Assembly: GCA_026005035.1 (NCBI GenBank)
Contig: BPKH01000006.1
Coordinates: 1-64,000, forward strand
Direction of reading: 5' to 3'
From: Porticoccaceae bacterium
GTDB taxonomy: Bacteria > Pseudomonadota > Gammaproteobacteria > Pseudomonadales > Porticoccaceae
Length of the DNA: 64,000 bases
A program made the position numbers and the translations under genes. Under the pieces are notes generated by a model that worked only from the letters and a program-made list of their open reading frames with translations, had not been told where the DNA came from and made no database searches. Positions 22,301 to 30,047 of the stretch are shown one piece after another; the stretch's first letter is position 1, and every line of letters begins with the position of its first letter.

Positions 22301-23902
22301 AACCGCAACGCGGTGAGCGGTGCCGACAACGCCGTCCAGGGCGACGACAACGTGGTGGGCGGTGCCGGCAATGCCGTTGCGGGCAATGCCAATCTGGTGG
22401 TCGGCACGGGGGCTTCCTCCACCGGCGACAACAACCTGGTGGTCGGCGAAGGTGCGGTGGCCGCCCAGGGCGAATCGGTGGCCGTGGGCAGCGACGTGGA
22501 CGGCGACGGCGTGGGCGCTGCGGCGCTGGCACCCAACACGGTGGCCATCGGCAACGACGCCACGGCCAGTGGTGTGGATGGCACGGCGGTGGGCCGGGGT
22601 GCCTCGGCCACCGGCGCTGCCGCCGCCGCGTTCGGCGCCGGCGCCGTCGCCAGCGCCGATTCCACCACGGCGGTCGGCGACGGAGCGGCGGCGACCGCGG
22701 TGGACGCCACGGCCCTCGGCCAGGACGCCCAGGCGAGCGGTGCGCAGTCGCTGGCGGCCGGCTACGGTGCCCAGGCGGCCGGTGAGGGCGGCGTGGCGGT
22801 GGGTGCCGAGGCTCAAGCCCTCGGGGATGGCGCCCAAGCCATCGGTCAAGCGGCCGTTGCCGACGGCGAAGACGCCATCGCCCAGGGCACTGGCGCAATC
22901 GCCCAAGGCGATCGTGCCCAGGCCCAGGGGGCCGGGGCGGCCGCTCTGGGCGAAGGGGCCACCGCGGTGGGTGCTGCGGCCCGCGCCGAAGCGACTTCGG
23001 CGACCGCCCTGGGGGATCGCGCACTCGCCGCAGCGGCGGACGCCACGGCCCTCGGCCAGAACGCCAAAGCCAGTGGCGAGGGCTCCTATGCTGCAGGCTT
23101 CGGCGCCACCGCCTCGGGGCTCGGTGCCTACGCCGGCGGGTACGGCTCGACGGCGGGCGGCACCGGCTCCCTGGCGAGCGGTTACCTGGCAGAGGCCTCG
23201 GCGCAGGGCTCCCAGGCCCAGGGCTGGAACGCGCGGGCGACCGGTGAGCACGCCATCGCCCAAGGAACCGATGCCGAGGCCTCCGGGGACGGCAGCATCG
23301 CCCAGGGCATGGGTGCATCGGCGGCGGGCGTCTACGGCGTCGCCCAGGGGGTGAGCGCATCGGCCAGCGGCGCCTACGCCGTGGCCCAGGGCTTCGGCGC
23401 CAGCGCCTCGGGCACCAACAGCCTGGCGGCCGGCTATGCCGCCACCGCCGCGGGCGAGATGTCCACGGCCATCGGCTACAGCGCCTACGCGACTGCCATG
23501 AACTCCGTGGCGGTGGGTGCGGGCTCCATCGCCGATCAGCCCAACACCTTCTCCGTGGGGGCGCCTGGAGCGGAGCGGCGCATCACCAACGTGGCACCCG
23601 GGGTCAACGGCACCGACGCGGTGAACATGGATCAGTTCAATTGGCTCAGCGACCGCGTGGAAGACCATCACGACAAGGCGATGGCCGGCATCGCGATTTC
23701 CAACGCAATGGCCACCGTGCTGCCGAGGGAAGGCAAGTTCTTCGCCATGCGGTTGGGCGGCGGCTTCTACGGAGGCGCCGAGGCCATCGGCATCACCGCC
23801 GCGGGCCGGATCAACGATAAATTTTCCATCGATGCCGGCTTCGGTGCGGCGATGTCGGAAGACGAGTACGGCGGCAAGATCGGCATCACCTACGAGTGGT
23901 GA
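16319..23902 (+). CDS. Giant trimeric autotransporter adhesin (YadA/Hep_Hag family), repeats carry apparent frameshifts
   Basis: About 2,500 residues if read through. Residues 1-42 are a long charged N-region, 43-62 a hydrophobic core, with cleavage likely after the SWA ending at 70. A Cys pair (C74, C89) follows. Then come hexad repeats (about 101-177), a very long Asn-rich 15-residue repeat, a YadA-head 14-residue repeat, a neck (RITNVAPGVNGTDAVNMDQF) and a C-terminal YadA anchor of about 75 residues ending ITYEW. Passenger domains of this family trimerise and bind host or abiotic surfaces (type Vc secretion). The frame shifts by +1 near 17589, 20360, 20560, 20717, 20765 and 20898, with an in-frame TGA at 20061 and locally scrambled patches near 17640-17815, 18430-18490 and 19225-19530. 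The six shifts cancel, and start and anchor share one frame, so assembly error in an intact gene is the best reading. Confidence 0.9.
16619..16852 (+). repeat. Hexad (6-residue) repeat domain of the adhesin
   Basis: Residues about 101-177 fall into six-residue units of the type D-L-x-V-G-G: DLTVGG, DLDVGG, DLEVGG, DLLVGG, DLDVAG, QLSVGG. About a dozen consecutive units fit without gaps. Such hexads suggest a small left-handed beta-helix at the membrane-distal tip, distinct from the later repeats. Confidence 0.75.
17102..19228 (+). repeat. Three near-identical copies of a roughly 0.4-0.5 kb block
   Basis: The stretch beginning GACAGCAACGACAATCAGG recurs at 17102, 17964 and 18870. The first two copies match for about 386 bp. 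The second and third also share the 136 bp before it, so 17828-18322 and 18734-19228 look almost identical. This points to recent segmental duplication or gene conversion, and it is a place where an assembler may have mis-joined copies. Confidence 0.85.
18490..21415 (+). repeat. 180-bp higher-order repeat array
   Basis: Four 15-residue units form a 60-residue block: VAGEDNTLYLADQNQ, VAGTTNTVEDSDDNT, VAGLSNTLSQANQNQ, VAGTSNEVIQSGDNT. The DNA word CTGGCCGATCAGAACCAGG recurs about every 180-181 bp, for example at about 19608, 19788, 20080, 20260, 20627, 20808, 20988 and 21349. Copies are nearly identical, some are half-length, and copy number is therefore likely to vary between strains or to be misassembled. 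Confidence 0.85.
22391..23530 (+). repeat. YadA-head 14-residue repeats (Hep_Hag type)
   Basis: Classic A-x-G-x-x-A-x-A-x-G units every 14 residues, such as AVGRGASATGAAAA, ALGQDAQASGAQSL and AVGAEAQALGDGAQ. This is the usual left-handed beta-roll of YadA-like heads and lies between the Asn-rich region and the neck and anchor. Codon use here is like the surrounding genome and no frame errors were seen. Confidence 0.9.
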
Positions 23903-23956
23903 CGGCAGCGCCCCCTTCCGTCGGCGAAGGGGAGCGTTCGGATCTTCCTCGAATCA

Positions 23957-23982
23957 GGCCCCGCACGGCGGGGCCTTTTTTT
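23957..23982 (+). terminator. Rho-independent terminator after the adhesin gene
   Basis: GGCCCCGC and GCGGGGCC form an 8-bp stem with a 3-nt loop (ACG), followed by seven T. It lies 55 bp after the adhesin stop. Confidence 0.92.
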
Positions 23983-24093
23983 GTCCGCGTCGGGTAGCCC
24001 AGTGGGGTGAGTTAAAAGAAGGCGGCCGAGGTTCGCTTGTGCGACCCTCGGCGATGCTTGCTCAGGCGAAAGGGGGCGGAGGAAAGCGCCCGA

Positions 24094-24621
24094 TCAGGGG
24101 AAGGGCCGGGGGCGCAGCAGGGCCTCGAAGCGTGCGGCGTTCTCCACGTAGTAGGGGCCGCCTTTGGCGAGGCTTGCCAGCTCCTCTTCGCTGAGCCGGC
24201 GGATCACCCGCGCGGGGGAGCCCAAGGCCAGGCTGCCGTCGGGAATTTCGGTCCCCTCCGTGACCGTGGCGTTGGCACCGACGATGCACTGCCGGCCGAT
24301 CCGGGCGCGGTTGAGCACCACCGCGTTGATTCCGATGAGGGAGCCGTCGCCGACGGTGCAGCCGTGAAGCATCGCCTTGTGGCCCACCACCACGTCGCGG
24401 CCGAGCACCAAGGGGACACCCGGGTCGGCGTGGAGGACGCAGCCGTCCTGAATGTTGGTGCCGTCCCCAATCACGATCCGATCGTGATCGGCGCGGATGA
24501 CCGCGTTGAACCAGATGTTGACCCGATCGCCCAACTCCACAGAACCGATCACGTGACATCCCGGAGCCAGATAGCAGCGCCCGCGCAGGATGGGTTTGCG
24601 TTCGCCGAGTTCGTAGAGCAT
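24094..24621 (-). CDS. Gamma-class carbonic anhydrase-like hexapeptide-repeat protein (YrdA family)
   Basis: 175 residues with left-handed beta-helix hexapeptides through most of the length (VIGSVEL, VNIWFNAVIRAD, TNIQDGCVLHAD). The three zinc-ligand His positions of gamma carbonic anhydrases are present as H64 (VLHADPG), H81 and H86 (VGHKAMLHG). Family members form trimers; many are carbonic anhydrase homologues without proven activity. Last gene of the minus-strand run that includes rpiA, 34 bp before it. The adhesin terminator separates it from the convergent adhesin. Confidence 0.88.
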   Translation of the reverse strand: MLYELGERKPILRGRCYLAPGCHVIGSVELGDRVNIWFNAVIRADHDRIVIGDGTNIQDGCVLHADPGVPLVLGRDVVVGHKAMLHGCTVGDGSLIGINAVVLNRARIGRQCIVGANATVTEGTEIPDGSLALGSPARVIRRLSEEELASLAKGGPYYVENAARFEALLRPRPFP

Positions 24622-24655
24622 GGTGAGACCCTTTCGCCGAAGTCCTGTCCGGGGT

Positions 24656-25357
24656 TCAAGGTGTCCGCTCGTGACACCGCACGCCCTCGGCGGTGGCGAG
24701 GAACAGCAGATCGGCGGGTCGCAGGGCGAACAGGCCGTTGGTGACCACGCCGACGATGTTGTTGAGGCGTTCTTCGAGGGCGCGAGGGGCGCCGATAGGC
24801 CAAAGGTTGTGGACGTCCAGGATCACGTTGCCGTTGTCGGTGACGAAGCCCGCGCGGTAGACCGGGTCTCCGCCGAGTTTGACCAATTGGCGGGCGACGT
24901 GGCTGCGGGCCATGGGGATCACCTCCACCGGCAAGGGAAAGCGCCCGAGGTGTTCCACCCATTTGCTCTCGTCGGCGATGCAGACAAATTCGCGGGCCAC
25001 TGCGGCCGCGATTTTCTCCCGCGTGAGCGCGCCGCCGCCGCCTTTGATGAGCTCGAGGCGCGGATTGCACTCGTCGGCGCCGTCCACGTAAATGGGTACC
25101 TCGTCGACGGCGTTGAGGTCGAAGACCGGGATGCCGTGCGCCCTCAGCCTTTCCTCGCTGCGCTTGGAGCTGGCGACGGTTCCGGCGATGCGGTGGCGGT
25201 GTTGCGCCAGCAGGTCGATGAAGCAATCGGCGGTGGAGCCCGTTCCCACCCCCACCACCGCGTCGTCGTCGATCCGCTCGAGCAGGTAATCCACGGCCGC
25301 GGCGGCTGCCGCCCGCTTGAGAGAGTTTGCCGCCTCGCCGCCGGTCTTCACGGGCAC
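24656..25357 (-). CDS. rpiA: Ribose-5-phosphate isomerase A
   Basis: Interconverts ribose-5-phosphate and ribulose-5-phosphate in the pentose phosphate pathway, 233 residues. Family blocks are [35 protein letters not shown] (the catalytic acid cluster), IADESKWV and the C-terminal GVVTNGLFA. The start is a GTG at 25357 inside the end of the lipoprotein gene (10-bp overlap). A second GTG at 25351 is equally possible. Confidence 0.95.
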   Translation of the reverse strand: MPVKTGGEAANSLKRAAAAAAVDYLLERIDDDAVVGVGTGSTADCFIDLLAQHRHRIAGTVASSKRSEERLRAHGIPVFDLNAVDEVPIYVDGADECNPRLELIKGGGGALTREKIAAAVAREFVCIADESKWVEHLGRFPLPVEVIPMARSHVARQLVKLGGDPVYRAGFVTDNGNVILDVHNLWPIGAPRALEERLNNIVGVVTNGLFALRPADLLFLATAEGVRCHERTP

Positions 25358-25662
25358 TGGTAGGCGATGTAGTCGGCCACGCCGTCTCGCGTCGCGACGT
25401 GCACCAGGGTGTTGGCGCCCATGATCACCGCCTGGTCGCGCGCCAGTTTGTCAAGATCCTCCTGCACCTTTTGTCGGTTGCGAGGGATGAACAGGATGCG
25501 GTCCACCACCGAGCTGGACACGGTGCCGAGCCGCTTGCAGTGCTGGACCTCGGCGCTCGTGCGCATCTGCACGCGCTTGCCCGCCTCGGAGACCTTGACG
25601 AAGCTGCAAGCGGTGAGGAGGGCGGTCAACCCCACTGCGGTGACGAAGAGCGCGCGGCGCAT
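25348..25662 (-). CDS. DUF4156 family lipoprotein
   Basis: 104 residues with a lipoprotein signal: [19 protein letters not shown], so the lipobox is LTAC and Cys19 should be lipidated. The mature part ([36 protein letters not shown]) matches the DUF4156 type of small outer-membrane lipoprotein as I remember it. The function is unknown. It overlaps the rpiA start by 10 bp, so the two are probably cotranscribed. Confidence 0.8.
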   Translation of the reverse strand: MRRALFVTAVGLTALLTACSFVKVSEAGKRVQMRTSAEVQHCKRLGTVSSSVVDRILFIPRNRQKVQEDLDKLARDQAVIMGANTLVHVATRDGVADYIAYQCP

Positions 25663-25730
25663 GTGCGGTTCCCCGATGGCTCTTGCCAGGAGGTTCTAGT
25701 GTAACCCGCCGCCCTCGGGGAACAAGGTGT

Positions 25731-26312
25731 TCAGGTCCCCAAAAGGCGGTCGATCTGTGCGCGCGCCTTGGCGAGCACGCGCTCCGGTTCGCGTTTCGAG
25801 CCGGAGGCGTCGATCACCCGCACGTCGCGCACCCCGATGAAGCGGAAAAGATGGTTGAGATAGCCGCTGGCGAAATCCCAGGGGCCACCCACCGGCGTTC
25901 CCCCCGTGGCCACCACCAGCCACGCGCACTGGATCTCCACAAGCCCCACCGGTCCCTGGTCGGTGTAGCGGAAGGTGTAGCCGGCCCGGGTGACGTAGTC
26001 GATCCACTGTTTGAGGACTGCGGGGACCGAAAAGTTGTGCATGGCCACGCCCACCACCAGGACGTCGGCGGACAAGAGCTCGTCGATCAGGCTGCGCGAC
26101 AGGGCCAGGTGTTGGGGCAGCGCCTCGGTGCCCACTCCGGTGGAGTCGTGGACGGCCACCAGATCGGCCGCCGCCAGGGGCGGGAAGGGTTCCGCCGCCA
26201 GGTCACGGTAGGTCACCCGCGAAGGCGCCAGCCGTTCGCGCAGGTAGCGGGTGAGGCGCCGGCTGATGGATTCCTCACCCCGGGGGCTCGAGTCCAGATG
26301 GAGCAGGTGCAT
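25731..26312 (-). CDS. azoR: FMN-dependent NADH-azoreductase
   Basis: 193-residue flavodoxin-fold quinone/azo reductase. It starts with LHLDSSPRGEESIS, the FMN phosphate-binding loop, and has the diagnostic MHNFSVPAVLKQWIDYVTRAG and VVATGGTP segments. The enzymes work as dimers and reduce quinones, giving electrophile tolerance. It lies 6 bp after the aminotransferase gene on the same strand. Confidence 0.92.
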   Translation of the reverse strand: MHLLHLDSSPRGEESISRRLTRYLRERLAPSRVTYRDLAAEPFPPLAAADLVAVHDSTGVGTEALPQHLALSRSLIDELLSADVLVVGVAMHNFSVPAVLKQWIDYVTRAGYTFRYTDQGPVGLVEIQCAWLVVATGGTPVGGPWDFASGYLNHLFRFIGVRDVRVIDASGSKREPERVLAKARAQIDRLLGT

Positions 26313-26318
26313 TCCTTC

Positions 26319-27530
26319 CTAACCTCCCTTGTGGCCTTCGGCCTTCTCCCCTTCCGCCGCGGTGTAGGCGGCAAGGGCCGCCGCCACGCCGGCGCCGGCC
26401 GCCCGCACCCCGAAGCGCGCCAGCACGGCTTCCAGGGCGGCCAAGCACGCGAGGACGTTTTCCTTGCGGGCGGCGTGGCCCATCAGGCCGATGCGCCAGA
26501 CTTTGCCGGCAAAGGGCCCGAGACCCGCGCCGATCTCGATGCCAAAGTCGGCAAGCAGCATCGCCCGCGCCGCGGCGTCGTCGACTCCCGGGGGAATGTA
26601 CACCGCGTTCAACTGGGGCAGGCGGTGGGGTTCGGCGACTACAAATTGGAGGCCCAACGCTGCCAATCCCGCCGCCAGCGCCCGGTGGTGGAGCGCGTGG
26701 CGGCGCCAGGCGTTCTCGATTCCCTCTTCTTCCAAGAGGACCAGGGCCTCGTGGAGTGCGTAGAGGGCGTTGACCGGCGCCGTGTGGTGGTAGGCGCGCT
26801 TGGTGCCCGTTCCCCAGTACCCCATCACCAGGTTGAGGTCGAGAAACCAGCTCTTGACGGGGGTTGTGCGCCGCCGAATGCGCGCCACCGCGCGCTCGCT
26901 GAAACTCAGGGGACTCAGCCCCGGCACGCAGGAGAGACATTTCTGGCTGCCGGCGTACACCGCATCGATTCCCCAGGCATCCACTTCCAGGGGGATGCCA
27001 CCGAGGGAGGTGACGGCGTCGACGATGGCCAGACAACCGTGGCGGCGGGCGAGTTGGCACAGGGCGGCCGCGTCGCTGCGGGCTCCGGTGGAGGTCTCGG
27101 CGTGGACGAAGGCGAGGGCCACCGCTTCGGGGTGGGCTTTGAGGGCGTCTTCCACTTTGTTGAGGTCCACGGGCTCGCCCCATTCGTCCCGCACCACCAC
27201 GGCGCGGCCGCCGAGCCGCTCGACGTTTTCCCGCATGCGCGCGCCGAACACCCCGTTTTCGCACACCACCACCAGGTCGCCCGGCTCCACCAGGTTGGCG
27301 AAACAGGCCTCCATGCCGGCGGAACCGGGTGCTGACACGGGCAGGGTGAGGGGGTTCTGGGTGCGGAAGGCGCGCTGGAGGAGCACCTTGAGCTCGTCCA
27401 TCATGCCGATGAAGGCGGGATCCAAGTGGCCGATGGTGGACCGCGACAGCGCCGCCAGCACTCGCGGGTGGATGTCGGAAGGCCCCGGACCGAGGAGAAT
27501 TCGGCGGGGGGGATGGAAAGATCGGATCAC
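26319..27530 (-). CDS. Class V aminotransferase (alanine/serine--glyoxylate type)
   Basis: 403 residues, PLP fold type I. The N-terminus LLGPGPSDIHPRVL and HLDPAFIGMMDELK are typical of alanine-glyoxylate and serine-glyoxylate aminotransferases. The PLP lysine is in GSQKCLS, and VDAVTSLGG contains the Asp that binds the pyridine nitrogen. PVKSWFLDL and RIGLMGHAARKENV are also family blocks. It transaminates glyoxylate to glycine, but the amino donor cannot be decided. The C-terminal tail (AAGAGVAAALAAYTAAEG) is an Ala-rich extension. Divergent from ilvA. Confidence 0.85.
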   Translation of the reverse strand: MIRSFHPPRRILLGPGPSDIHPRVLAALSRSTIGHLDPAFIGMMDELKVLLQRAFRTQNPLTLPVSAPGSAGMEACFANLVEPGDLVVVCENGVFGARMRENVERLGGRAVVVRDEWGEPVDLNKVEDALKAHPEAVALAFVHAETSTGARSDAAALCQLARRHGCLAIVDAVTSLGGIPLEVDAWGIDAVYAGSQKCLSCVPGLSPLSFSERAVARIRRRTTPVKSWFLDLNLVMGYWGTGTKRAYHHTAPVNALYALHEALVLLEEEGIENAWRRHALHHRALAAGLAALGLQFVVAEPHRLPQLNAVYIPPGVDDAAARAMLLADFGIEIGAGLGPFAGKVWRIGLMGHAARKENVLACLAALEAVLARFGVRAAGAGVAAALAAYTAAEGEKAEGHKGG

Positions 27531-27619
27531 GGTGACTCCTTTCCGGCTCCGGCTGGGCGGGGGTGCATTTTAGGGTGACCTCGCGCAGAATCGGAAACGT
27601 TTCGTCGCCGCGCGCTCCC

Positions 27620-29131
27620 ATGCCCGATTCCTACGTCCGCCGCATCCTCAGCGCCAACATCTACGATCTGGTGGTGGAAACGCCCCTCCAAGAGGCGCCG
27701 CAGCTGAGTCGCCGGCTGGGGAACCGGGTGTGGCTCAAGCGGGAAGACCTCCAGCCGGTGTTTTCTTTCAAGCTGCGGGGTGCTTACAACCGCCTGCGCC
27801 ACCTGAGCCGCGCCGAGCGGGCGCGGGGCGTGGCGGCCGCCTCGGCCGGCAACCACGCTCAGGGGGTGGCGTTGGCGGCGGCGCGGCTCGGGTTGCGCGC
27901 GGTCATCGTGATGCCGCGCACCACCCCGGAGATCAAGGTGGAGGCGGTGCGCTCCCTCGGCGGCGAGGTGGTCCTGGCCGGCGACGATTTCGAAGCCGCG
28001 GCCGCGGAAGCCCGGCGCCTGGTGGAGAGTGAGGGGCTGGTGTACGTCCACCCCTTCGACGATCCCCACGTGATCGCTGGCCAGGGCACGGTGGGCATGG
28101 AGATCATGCACCAGGCCCGCACTCCGCCCGATGCCGTCTTCGTCGGCGTGGGCGGCGGCGGGCTTTGCGCGGGCATCGCCGCCTACGTCAAATACCTGCG
28201 CCCCCACACGCGCATCGTCGCCGTGGAGCCGGAAGACGCCGCCAGTCTCAAGGCGGCGCTGGAGCGCGGCCGGCGGGTGCGCCTCAAGCAGGTGGGGTTG
28301 TTCGCCGACGGCGCGGCGGTGGCCCAGGTGGGGCGGGAGCCGTTCCGCATCCTGCGCCGCACCGTGGACGCGGTGGTGACCGTCACCACGGACGAAATCT
28401 GCGCGGCCATCAAAGACATCTTCGAGGACAACCGCTCCATCGCCGAACCGGCCGGCGCGCTGGCGGTGGCGGGGATGAAGCGCTTCGTGGCCGAGCGCGG
28501 TTGGCGGGACCGCCAGCTGGTGGCGGTGGAGAGCGGCGCCAACCTCAACTTCGACCGCCTGCGCTTCATCTCCGAGCGGACCGAGATCGGGGAGCACCGG
28601 GAGGCGGTCCTCGCCGTCACCATCCCCGAGCGACCGGGCAGTTTCCGCGCCTTTTGCGCCACCCTCAAGGGGCGGATGATCACCGAGTTCAACTACCGCC
28701 TCGGCGACCCCCAGCGGGCCCACATCTACGTGGGAGTGCGTGTTTCCTCCGAGGCGGATCGGGGGGAACTGATCCGCGCCCTCGAGGCGCACGGCTATCC
28801 CCTGGTGGACATGACCGACAACGAGATGGCCAAGCTGCACCTGCGCCACATGGTGGGCGGGCGGCTGCCCCGCCAGGTGGACGAACGGGTCTTTCGCATC
28901 GTCTTTCCCGAGCGCCCGGGCGCGCTGGCCGACTTTCTGGATCGCCTGGGGAGCCAGTGGAACATCACGCTGTTCCACTACCGAAACCACGGCGACGCCT
29001 TCGGGCGGGTGTTGATGGGCCTCGAGGTCCCCCCCGGGGAGCGCCGCGCCCTGGCGGCACTCCTCGATTCCCTCGGCCATCCCTGGGTGGAGGAGAGCGA
29101 CAATCCGGCCTACCGCTTTTTCCTGCGCTGA
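27620..29131 (+). CDS. ilvA: Threonine ammonia-lyase, biosynthetic
   Basis: Converts threonine to 2-oxobutanoate, the first step of isoleucine synthesis, 503 residues. PLP Lys51 is in FSFKLRGAYN, followed by SAGNHAQGVA and VGVGGGGLCAGIA. The second half carries two ACT-like regulatory domains (EREAVLAVTIPERPGSF-type and VFRIVFPERPGAL), as in the isoleucine-inhibited enzyme. The ATG 27620 (MPDSYVRRIL) is chosen over an upstream ATG at 27563 that would add 19 unconserved residues. Confidence 0.94.
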   Translation: MPDSYVRRILSANIYDLVVETPLQEAPQLSRRLGNRVWLKREDLQPVFSFKLRGAYNRLRHLSRAERARGVAAASAGNHAQGVALAAARLGLRAVIVMPRTTPEIKVEAVRSLGGEVVLAGDDFEAAAAEARRLVESEGLVYVHPFDDPHVIAGQGTVGMEIMHQARTPPDAVFVGVGGGGLCAGIAAYVKYLRPHTRIVAVEPEDAASLKAALERGRRVRLKQVGLFADGAAVAQVGREPFRILRRTVDAVVTVTTDEICAAIKDIFEDNRSIAEPAGALAVAGMKRFVAERGWRDRQLVAVESGANLNFDRLRFISERTEIGEHREAVLAVTIPERPGSFRAFCATLKGRMITEFNYRLGDPQRAHIYVGVRVSSEADRGELIRALEAHGYPLVDMTDNEMAKLHLRHMVGGRLPRQVDERVFRIVFPERPGALADFLDRLGSQWNITLFHYRNHGDAFGRVLMGLEVPPGERRALAALLDSLGHPWVEESDNPAYRFFLR

Positions 29132-29147
29132 ACGGCGGCGGAACCGG

Positions 29148-30047
29148 CTGGCCCGGCTGGCGGGCATCCTGCGCCTGCCCTTTCTGCTCCTGACCCCGGC
29201 GTGCCTGGCGCCCGCTTACGCCCTGGCCTGGCGAGCGCTGGGTGAGATTCCTCAGCCGGAGGGGCTCGCCCTGCTCGCCGGCGCGCTCGCTGCCCACGCC
29301 GCTGTCAACGCCCTCAACGAGTACTGCGACTTCCGCAGCGGCCTCGATTTCCGCACCCGCCGCACTCCGTTCAGCGGCGGTTCGGGAACCCTGGTGGCGC
29401 ACCCGGAGGACGCGGCCCTGGCGCGATTCCTGGCCCTGGCGGCGCTGGTCTTCGCCGGGGGGGTGGGCGCTTGGTTCATCGCCCGGGGACGGACGGCACT
29501 CGCCGTGCCGGGCCTATTGGGCCTCCTCCTGGTGGTGGCCTACACCCCGTGGTTGACGCGCAGCGCCTTGGCCTGTCTGCTCGCCCCGGGCCTCGGCTTT
29601 GGCGTCCTGTTCGTCAATCTGGGGTTTTACGCCCTCACCGGGCAGTTTGCCGCCGCGGCGGGGTGGGCCTCGCTGCCGGTGGCACTGCTCACCTCCAACC
29701 TGCTGCTCGTCAACCAGATCCCCGACATCGAGGCCGACCGGGCGGTGGGGCGGCGCCATCTGGCGGCGCGCCTGGGCGCCCGCGGGGCGAGGAGGATCTC
29801 CGCTTGGCTGCTGGCGGCTGCGGCCCTCGCACTGCTGGCGGGGATTGGCCTTGGAGCCTTGCCCCCGGGGACGCTCTTCGCCTTGCTCGCCTTGCCGTTG
29901 GGCGCGACCGGGTTGGGCTTGCTGGCGAGAGCGGAAAGGGCGGCGGCCGGGGCGGGGCGCGCCGCGCTGCTGGCGGGTTTGGGGGCCGCGGCGGCGGCCC
30001 TGCTCGGGCCGATCCTTCTCGCCCTGGGGATCCTGGGGAGCACCTAG
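29148..30047 (+). CDS. UbiA-family prenyltransferase, start codon uncertain
   Basis: Hydrophobic protein with several membrane helices. The first prenyl-diphosphate motif is ALNEYCDFRSGLD (29308-29348) followed by TPFSGGSG, and the second is NQIPDIEADRAVGRRH, so it is a UbiA/MenA-type aromatic prenyltransferase. The frame is open from 29016, but no ATG, GTG or TTG occurs before GTG 29394, which would remove the first motif. Possible explanations are a CTG start (29148 is given here), a sequencing indel, or reinitiation after the ilvA stop at 29131. It meets pyk convergently with a 4-bp overlap. Quinone product unknown. Confidence 0.75.
   Translation: MARLAGILRLPFLLLTPACLAPAYALAWRALGEIPQPEGLALLAGALAAHAAVNALNEYCDFRSGLDFRTRRTPFSGGSGTLVAHPEDAALARFLALAALVFAGGVGAWFIARGRTALAVPGLLGLLLVVAYTPWLTRSALACLLAPGLGFGVLFVNLGFYALTGQFAAAAGWASLPVALLTSNLLLVNQIPDIEADRAVGRRHLAARLGARGARRISAWLLAAAALALLAGIGLGALPPGTLFALLALPLGATGLGLLARAERAAAGAGRAALLAGLGAAAAALLGPILLALGILGST

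Larger units (their letters stand above)
16856..22390 (+). repeat. Asn-rich 15-residue (45-bp) repeat region of the adhesin
   Basis: Consensus is V-[A/S]-G-x-x-N-x-[L/V]-x-x-[S/A]-x-x-N-x, for example VAGNANTVESSLNNQ, VAGDANELVDSRNNT and VAGTTNTVEDSDDNT. Successive VAG cores are 15 residues apart over most of the region. Two Asn positions per unit are nearly invariant, suggesting Asn ladders inside a beta-roll. Units after about 21420 are more diverged (GYANEVLDSADNAVS type) but keep the spacing. The YadA head proper, further on, repeats every 14 residues. Confidence 0.85.
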
